DNA of 36,489 nt from Burkholderiales bacterium. Its GTDB lineage: Bacteria > Pseudomonadota > Gammaproteobacteria > Burkholderiales > Casimicrobiaceae. Below, one piece after another: positions 31,527-36,489 of the stretch. A model generated the notes under the pieces. It was not told the origin of the DNA. It saw only the letters and a list, made by a program, of their open reading frames with translations, and ran no database searches. The translations under genes were made by a program, and so were the position numbers. The stretch is from NCBI GenBank assembly GCA_020847675.1, contig JADLBN010000283.1, positions 1-36,489 on the forward strand. The letters are read 5' to 3'. How positions within the stretch are numbered: the first letter of the stretch is position 1; each line of letters starts with the position of its first letter.

Positions 31527-31540
31527 GGCACGAACCTTGC
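31527..31540 (+). promoter_or_regulatory. Sigma-54 (RpoN)-type promoter
   Basis: GGCACG-AACC-TTGC (31527-31540) matches the -24/-12 consensus TGGCACG-N4-TTGC except for C in place of the first T; the invariant GG and GC are ten bases apart. Transcription would begin near 31552, 28 bp before the ATG. The rest of the 269-bp divergent intergenic region holds a GGCCGCC/GGCGGCC inverted repeat (31439-31445, 31464-31470). Confidence 0.6.
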
Positions 31541-31579
31541 CTCCCGCTTGGAACACCGGGTTGCCGCAGGAGGTTCGAC

Positions 31580-32764
31580 ATGAGGACTACCTTTGCGCTG
31601 GCGCTGGCTTTCGTGGCCGGCACGGCGGCCGCCGACATCAAGCTGCTGGTCGCGGTCGAGCCATCGGATCGAGAGGCGATGGTGATCAGCGCCCAGGAAA
31701 TCGGCGCATCGCTCTCCCGCGCGGCGGGGGTGCCGGTGCGCTCGTCGAAGTCGCAGGACCTCTCCGACGCGATGCGATCGACGCGCACCGGCGAGTACGA
31801 CGTCTACATCGCGCCGGCCCACGTGGCCGCCTCCGCGCTGTCGCACGGATTCGCCCTCGTCGGCTCGACCGAGCCGGACGAGGTCTACCAGCTCGTCGCG
31901 AAATCCGGGGTCAAGTCGCCCGCCGAGCTCAAGGGCGGCCGGATCTACCTGCCGCAGCAGGACTCGGTCGGCGCGTACATGGCGCGCGGCATGCTGAACG
32001 AGTCCGGTCAGTCGCTGAAGACCTTCCGGGACGTCCTCTACCGCCGCACGTCGGGCGCCGGGTTGTTCGCGATCGACACCGGCATCGTCGACGCGACGGT
32101 CGCGAAGCGCGGCGACGTCGAGCAGTGGCAGAAGTCCGGGACGGCGAAGGGCGCGGCCATCATCACGTCGCGGCCGGTGCCGGGCGGCATGACCGTGGTG
32201 GTGAAGAAGGACATGCCGGACGCCCAGCGAGCGAAGGTCGACGCCTGGTTCACGAGTTCCGCGGGCATGATGCCCGGCATCGGCCGCGTCGCGTACCGCC
32301 CGGACCCCGCCACCTATCGCTACGTCGCGACGCTGGGCAACTGGACGCCCGCACAGCTTCCCGGTGCGAAGGTCGTCACCGCCGAGGAGGTCTCGGCGCT
32401 CGCGCGTTCCGGCGCGGCCATCGTCGACGTGCGGACCGCGAAGGAGTACAACGAGAAACGCATCCCCGGCGCGATCTCGATTCCCTACGGCGAGAAGAGC
32501 GTCAAGGACGTCGCGTTCGATCCGAAAGCGGACGACTTCCCGCTGCCCGATGAGATGGACCGCGCGAAGCCCGTCGTCTTCCACTGCAACGGCGCCGAAT
32601 GCTGGAAATCGTACAAGGCTTCGCAGGTCGCCTTGTCGCGCGGATTCAAGACCGTCTACTGGTTCCGCGGCGGGATGCCCGAGTGGGAGAAGAACGCGAT
32701 GGCGGTCGACACGTCGAAACCGGCGCCCGCCCGCCTGGCGACTGCCGATCCCGCGAAACGCTGA
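31580..32764 (+). CDS. Periplasmic binding protein (PhnD-like) fused to a rhodanese domain
   Basis: 394-residue exported fusion protein. A signal peptide (MRTTFALALAFVAGTAAA, cleavage about residue 18-19) leads to a PhnD/SsuA-type substrate-binding domain (about 20-265; YDVYIAPAHVAASALSHGFALVGS, then ELKGGRIYLPQQDSVGAYMARGML). A rhodanese domain follows (about 275-385) with AIVDVRTAKEYNEKRIPGAISIPYG and the active loop VVFHCNGAECWKSYKA, Cys336 and Cys341; the usual Arg of the loop is replaced by CW. AGGAGG six bases before ATG 31580 fixes the start. A sigma-54-type promoter precedes it. No ABC permease lies nearby. A role in periplasmic sulfur or redox handling is inferred. Confidence 0.88.
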   Translation: MRTTFALALAFVAGTAAADIKLLVAVEPSDREAMVISAQEIGASLSRAAGVPVRSSKSQDLSDAMRSTRTGEYDVYIAPAHVAASALSHGFALVGSTEPDEVYQLVAKSGVKSPAELKGGRIYLPQQDSVGAYMARGMLNESGQSLKTFRDVLYRRTSGAGLFAIDTGIVDATVAKRGDVEQWQKSGTAKGAAIITSRPVPGGMTVVVKKDMPDAQRAKVDAWFTSSAGMMPGIGRVAYRPDPATYRYVATLGNWTPAQLPGAKVVTAEEVSALARSGAAIVDVRTAKEYNEKRIPGAISIPYGEKSVKDVAFDPKADDFPLPDEMDRAKPVVFHCNGAECWKSYKASQVALSRGFKTVYWFRGGMPEWEKNAMAVDTSKPAPARLATADPAKR

Positions 32765-32818
32765 TCGGGGCGCCCGGGCACGTCCGACCGCGGGCGGTGC
32801 GTCCGGCCCGCGACGTGT

Positions 32819-35074
32819 TCAGCGCCGCGCGCGCAGGACGTTCGCGGCCAGCGTCACGCCGACGATCGCGAACCCCGCGACGTTCAGCCAGAACTGGTTG
32901 AACACGAGGATCAGGCCGCCGACCGACAGCAGGACCTGCTCGACGCGCGAGACCGTCGTCGCGAACCAGCGCGCGAACGCGGCCGAGAGCGCGAGGATGC
33001 CGACGACGCCAGCGACGATCGCGGAGACGAACGCGCTCCAGGTGAAGTCGACGAACAGGAGCGCCGGCGTGTAGGTGAACATGAACGGCACCAGCGCCTT
33101 GCCCATCGACAACCGGAAGGCGGTGAGACCGGTGCGCATCGGTTCGGAGCCCGCGATCCCGGCAGCCGCATACGCGGCCAGCGCGACCGGAGGGGTCACG
33201 TCGGCGAGAACGCCGTAGTAGAAGACGAAGAAGTGCGTCGCGAGGAGCGGCACGCCGAGCGTCGCCAGCGCCGGCGCGGCGATCGAGGCGAGGATGATGT
33301 AGGTCGGCGTCGTCGGGATGCCGGTGCCCATCAGGATGCAGGCGACCGCGACGAAGAGCAGGCCGAAGAACACCTTGGCGCCGTTGTCGGTGACCCAGCC
33401 GGTCGGGTCGATCGCGCGAACCCAGTCTCCGGCGTGGGCCGCGAGTTCGACCACTGCCCCGGAGAACTTGAAGCCGAGGCCGGAGAGCGTCAGCGTGCCG
33501 AGGATCAGGCCCACGCACGCACAGGCGGCGCCGATCGCGAGAGCGTATTTCGCGCCCTCGGACATGCCCTCGACCAGAGGACCCCAGGTCAGCGTGCGGC
33601 CCTGCAGTTCGCCCCAGCCGAGCTTCCGCGCGACGAGCGGGATGTACGAACTGACGAAACACAGCACGATGCCCCAGAACGCCGACAGGAACGGCGTGAA
33701 GTCGAGCAGGAGCATCGTCACCAGGGCGATGAGCGGGAACACGAGGTGCCAGCTCTCCCCGATCACGCGCGAGAGCTTCGGTATCAGGTGCGGTTCGACG
33801 CCGCGGAGCTTCAGGCGCTTCGCCTCGAGATGGACCATCGTGAGGCAGGCGAAGTAGTGGAACAGTGCCGGCACGATCGCGACGATCACCAGGAACTTGT
33901 ACGGAACCCCGAGCAGTTCGGCCATCACGAACGCCGAAGCGCCCATCACCGGCGGCGTGACCTGGCCGCCGCACGACGCCGACGCCTCGACCGCACCGGA
34001 GAAGCGCGCCGAGAACCCGTACTTCTTCATGAGCGGAATGGTGAGCGAGCCGGTGGTCACGGCGTTCGCGATGGCGGAACCGGAGATCATCCCGAACAGG
34101 CCCGAAGACACCACGCTCACCTTGGCGGGGCCGCCGGAGAAGCGCCCCGCGACGATGGTCGCGAGGTCCATGAACAGGCGCCCGAGTCCGGTCATCTGAG
34201 CGAGGATGCCGAACAGCACGAAATGGAACACATAGGTCGCCACGACGCCGACCGCGATGCCGTAGATGCCCTCGGTGCCGACGTAGATGTGGTTGACCAC
34301 GCGGTCGACCGAGTAGCCGCGGTGCGCGAGGATGCCGGGCATGTGGCGGCCGAGGAGCGCGTAGAGCAGGCACGCCATGCCGATGGCGGGGAGGAGCGGC
34401 CCCATCGTGCGCCGCGTCGCCTCCATCACGATCACGATGGCGAGCACGCCCATCATGTAGTCCTGCGCGATCGGCGCGCCGACCCGGGCGATGAACACGT
34501 CGTCGAAGAAGACCAGAAAGTAACCCGAGATCGCCGCGGCGCAGGCCGCGAGCGGCCAGTCGAGCCACGCGACGCGGTCTCCGGTGCCGCCGAATTGCGG
34601 GAACGGCAGCGAAATGAACGCCACGAGCGCGATGAACGCGACGAACGGCGCCCCGTTTCGCACCTCTCCCAGCGTCGCGAGCCGGTCGACCAGCGCCCAG
34701 GCGAGGTAGACGTAGAACACGGTGAACACGAGGCTCCACGCCCAGGCGCGCGCGGCATCGGCGGTCGCCTTCGGCAGTACCGGGCGCGGAAACACGAGGA
34801 AGATGAGGCCGAGCACCAGCGCGAGGTGGAACGAGCGGTGCGTGATCTCGACCAGCAGGCCGAAACCCGCCGTGTAGACGTGGAACGACGAAAGGATCAC
34901 CGCGATCGTCGTCACGAACAGTCCGACCGGGCCGACCAGCTTGCGGAAGTTCGATTCGGCGTCGTAGGTGCGGATCAGTTCCGCCTGCTTCTCCTCCGAC
35001 ACCGCCTCGACCTCGTCGGTCAGCGCGCCGCCGTGGCGCGAGGCGTGGTCGTGATGGCGGTCGGAGGCGCTCAT
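32819..35074 (-). CDS. TRAP transporter permease, fused small and large subunits (TAXI type)
   Basis: 751-residue inner-membrane protein combining the four-helix small (DctQ-like) part and the twelve-helix DctM-like large part. The cytoplasmic N-terminus (about 1-45, His-rich start) is followed by many TM segments; typical DctM blocks are GRFSGGPAKVSVVSSGLFGMISGSAIANAV and CGGQVTPPVMGASAFVMAELLGVPY near 330-390 and TGIPTTPTYIILASIAAPAL near 600. TRAP systems use a sodium or proton gradient and a periplasmic binding protein to import organic acids; the substrate is unknown. The gene follows the DUF1850 gene by 13 bp and the TAXI binding protein gene before that, a standard operon. It is convergent with the rhodanese fusion gene. 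Confidence 0.95.
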   Translation of the reverse strand: MSASDRHHDHASRHGGALTDEVEAVSEEKQAELIRTYDAESNFRKLVGPVGLFVTTIAVILSSFHVYTAGFGLLVEITHRSFHLALVLGLIFLVFPRPVLPKATADAARAWAWSLVFTVFYVYLAWALVDRLATLGEVRNGAPFVAFIALVAFISLPFPQFGGTGDRVAWLDWPLAACAAAISGYFLVFFDDVFIARVGAPIAQDYMMGVLAIVIVMEATRRTMGPLLPAIGMACLLYALLGRHMPGILAHRGYSVDRVVNHIYVGTEGIYGIAVGVVATYVFHFVLFGILAQMTGLGRLFMDLATIVAGRFSGGPAKVSVVSSGLFGMISGSAIANAVTTGSLTIPLMKKYGFSARFSGAVEASASCGGQVTPPVMGASAFVMAELLGVPYKFLVIVAIVPALFHYFACLTMVHLEAKRLKLRGVEPHLIPKLSRVIGESWHLVFPLIALVTMLLLDFTPFLSAFWGIVLCFVSSYIPLVARKLGWGELQGRTLTWGPLVEGMSEGAKYALAIGAACACVGLILGTLTLSGLGFKFSGAVVELAAHAGDWVRAIDPTGWVTDNGAKVFFGLLFVAVACILMGTGIPTTPTYIILASIAAPALATLGVPLLATHFFVFYYGVLADVTPPVALAAYAAAGIAGSEPMRTGLTAFRLSMGKALVPFMFTYTPALLFVDFTWSAFVSAIVAGVVGILALSAAFARWFATTVSRVEQVLLSVGGLILVFNQFWLNVAGFAIVGVTLAANVLRARR

Positions 35075-35087
35075 CGTGCGGGAGTGT

Positions 35088-35576
35088 TCAGCGGGCGCCG
35101 TAGCCGGTGGGACCGGTGAGGCATGGGCCGGGGCGGGCGCTGAGCGCGATCGCGCGGTTGCCCCACTGCGCGAGATTCACCGGGCGCGGATCCCCGTCGA
35201 CCGACAGTCTCCACTGCTGGTCGGCGTGCACGCGGATCGGGATCGCGTCGAAGCGGCGCTCCATCGTGACGACGTAGACGTCGCCTTCGCGACGCCAGCT
35301 TCCGCCCGCGTCCGCCTCGGTAGGGAGGCCAGGGCCGTGGCGGCGAAAGCGCATCTCCGTCTCGACGATCGCGGGACCGTCGGTGCGGAAACGCTCTTCG
35401 ACCGGCGTGCGCGTGACCGAGTGCACGTACGAGATCGTGAAGGCGCCGCGTTCGGCCTCGACCTGCGCGAGCGGCGCGCCATCCGGGTGCGATGCGACCG
35501 CGAGGCAGGCGGGACCGGCCGCCGCGGCGGCGAGACTCGGGACCAGCAGCGCGCCGATCCCGAGCCTTCCTCTCAC
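35088..35576 (-). CDS. DUF1850 protein, TRAP-associated
   Basis: 162 residues. A signal-like N-terminus (GALLVPSLAAAAAGPACLAVA) is followed by a DUF1850 domain: FTISYVHSVTRTPVEERFR is the family signature, then a beta-rich part with VYVVTMERRFDAIPIRVHADQQW. DUF1850 genes are usually found with TAXI-type TRAP transporters, as here, but the function is unknown. The start is a GTG that overlaps the stop of the TAXI gene (GTGA, 35576-35573), and the permease starts 13 bp after its stop, so all three are one operon. Confidence 0.9.
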   Translation of the reverse strand: MRGRLGIGALLVPSLAAAAAGPACLAVASHPDGAPLAQVEAERGAFTISYVHSVTRTPVEERFRTDGPAIVETEMRFRRHGPGLPTEADAGGSWRREGDVYVVTMERRFDAIPIRVHADQQWRLSVDGDPRPVNLAQWGNRAIALSARPGPCLTGPTGYGAR

Positions 35577-36489
35577 TTGATGAGGCCCTTCTCGCGGTAA
35601 TACTTCTCCGCGCCGGGGTGCAGCGGGATCGAGATCGACTGCAGCGCGGTCGCGAGCGTGATCTCCTTGCCCTTCGGGTGCACCTGGCCGAGCGTCGCGG
35701 TGTTCTCGTAGAGCGCCTTCGTCACCTCGTAGGCCATCGCGTCGGAGAGTCCGTCATGCGTCGCCCAGATCGCCATCACCGCGAGGGTGTTGACCGGCGC
35801 CGTCTGGCCCTTGTAGGTGTTCGCCGGGAGCTGGACCTGCGCGTAGTAGGGCTGCTTCTTGCGCAGCGTGTCGACCTCGGGGCCGGCGAGCGGAACGATG
35901 CGGATGTCGCGCGCGTTCGCGAGGTCGGAAATCGACGACGTCGGCGCACCGGCGGTGATGAGCGACGCGACCAGGTTGCCGTCCTTGATCTTGTCGACCG
36001 ACTGCGTGAACGACGAGAGATCCTCGCCGATGTCCTTGCGCGTCATGCCGTAGGCTTCCAGCAGGTCGCCCAGGAGCTGCCACTGGCCCGAGCCCGGCGA
36101 GCCGGACGAAATGGACTTGCCCTTGAGGTCCCGGAACGTGTTCACGTTCGCGGAGGCGAGCGTCACGAGCTGCACCTGCTCGGGGTACAGCGCGCCGAGC
36201 GCGCGCAGGTTCTTGAGCGCCTTGCCCTCGAACTGTCCCTTGCCGTTGAACGCGGCGTCGAGGATGTCGGCCGCGACGAACGCGCTCTCGATGTCCTTGC
36301 GGCCGAGGAGCTGCGCGTTGGCGACCGAGGCGCCCGCGGTCTCCGCGGTCGCCGAGAGCTTCTTGCCTCCGATCGTGACCTTGTTGCTGATGAGCTGGGC
36401 CAGCATGCCGCCGAGCGGATAGTAGGTTCCGCCGGTGCCGCCGGTGGCGATGCCGCAGAACACGCGATCCTGCGCGGACACGGCGCCCG
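35573..36489 (-). CDS. TAXI-family TRAP solute-binding protein (partial, N-terminus outside window)
   Basis: At least 305 residues of a periplasmic binding protein that feeds the fused TRAP permease. The sequence enters at the window end (36489) near the signal-peptide cleavage point (GAVSAQD), so only the signal peptide is missing. TAXI signatures are CGIATGGTGGTYYPLGGMLA at the mature start, ETAGASVANAQLL near 45-57, SPGSGQWQLLGDLLEAYG, and the end region GLSDAMAYEVTKALYEN with HPGAEKYYREKG. A GTG at 36481 could be read as a start but the glycine-rich mature N-terminus follows too closely for it to be the true one. Stop overlaps the DUF1850 start. Confidence 0.95.
   Translation of the reverse strand, partial: GAVSAQDRVFCGIATGGTGGTYYPLGGMLAQLISNKVTIGGKKLSATAETAGASVANAQLLGRKDIESAFVAADILDAAFNGKGQFEGKALKNLRALGALYPEQVQLVTLASANVNTFRDLKGKSISSGSPGSGQWQLLGDLLEAYGMTRKDIGEDLSSFTQSVDKIKDGNLVASLITAGAPTSSISDLANARDIRIVPLAGPEVDTLRKKQPYYAQVQLPANTYKGQTAPVNTLAVMAIWATHDGLSDAMAYEVTKALYENTATLGQVHPKGKEITLATALQSISIPLHPGAEKYYREKGLIK

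Noticed and set aside
28291..31583. Long open frames on both strands over the otsA-otsB region
   Set aside because: The real genes are clear from GT20 and HAD motifs. The plus-strand frame is antisense, and the long minus-strand frame is otsA read out of phase up to the otsB start.
1..36489. tRNA genes, rRNA, insertion sequences, prophage or integrase genes
   Set aside because: None recognised by eye apart from the tRNA-like part of ssrA; no transposase or integrase motif in any supported protein.

Overview
The window is a high-GC chromosomal segment from a betaproteobacterium, probably Burkholderiales-like; the order cannot be fixed from sequence alone. The lineage call rests on the tmRNA tag ANDETYALAA, an EF-P with arginine at position 32 next to its rhamnosyltransferase EarP, a Kdo hydroxylase, a small HemP protein, and a TAXI-type TRAP transporter with a DUF1850 gene. 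Most genes are dense and ordinary. The clearest foreign patch (about 10140-11220) is visibly less GC-rich and lies directly behind ssrA.

Layout. 1-2195: mfd (minus, 3' part outside). 2425-3375: EamA exporter. 3443-4888: GDP-mannose enzyme ManC (minus). 5067-6689: a free-standing Fis-type DNA-binding protein translationally coupled to a NarL-type response regulator, then a receiver-only regulator and an entericidin-like lipoprotein. 6796-8166: CHASE3 histidine kinase (minus), the likely partner. 8285-9590 (minus): small membrane protein, small lipoprotein, lipocalin. 9726-10100: ssrA (tmRNA) with a terminator. 10347-11024: RHH antitoxin/Doc toxin pair with a readable promoter-operator. 11336-11800: redoxin. 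11801-12324: non-coding, with degenerate repeats. 12325-15852: small membrane protein, AMP-dependent ligase, guanine deaminase. 15892-16723: a structured leader and a secreted protein made of nine 24-residue repeats. 16833-21342: giant DUF748/AsmA-like protein and Kdo hydroxylase. 21387-23052: Fur-type promoter, hemP, tonB and a secreted unknown. 23144-24908 (minus): earP-efp. 25002-26414: FrnE/DsbA-like oxidoreductase and a secreted protein with a C-terminal sorting-like signal. 26495-31310 (minus): otsA-otsB-GH15, coupled by two 4-base overlaps, OtsA carrying a membrane sensor-like N-terminus. 31580-32764: periplasmic binding protein fused to rhodanese behind a sigma-54-like promoter. 32819-36489 (minus): TAXI binding protein (5' end outside), DUF1850, fused TRAP permease.

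Themes. Envelope and surface: manC, kdoO, DUF748, lipocalin, lipoproteins, the repeat protein. Iron/haem: Fur box, hemP, tonB. Translation quality: ssrA, efp/earP. Osmoprotection: trehalose operon. Signalling: kinase with two regulators and an orphan DNA-binding domain.

I did not find a complete, clearly new multi-gene system. The best leads are the 24-residue repeat protein with a start codon buried in a predicted leader stem, the membrane-anchored OtsA, the binding protein-rhodanese fusion behind a sigma-54-like promoter, the orphan bEBP-type DNA-binding domain, and the phased TCATGA operator of the RHH/Doc module. Long open frames opposite mfd, DUF748, the trehalose genes and others are GC artefacts and were left out.
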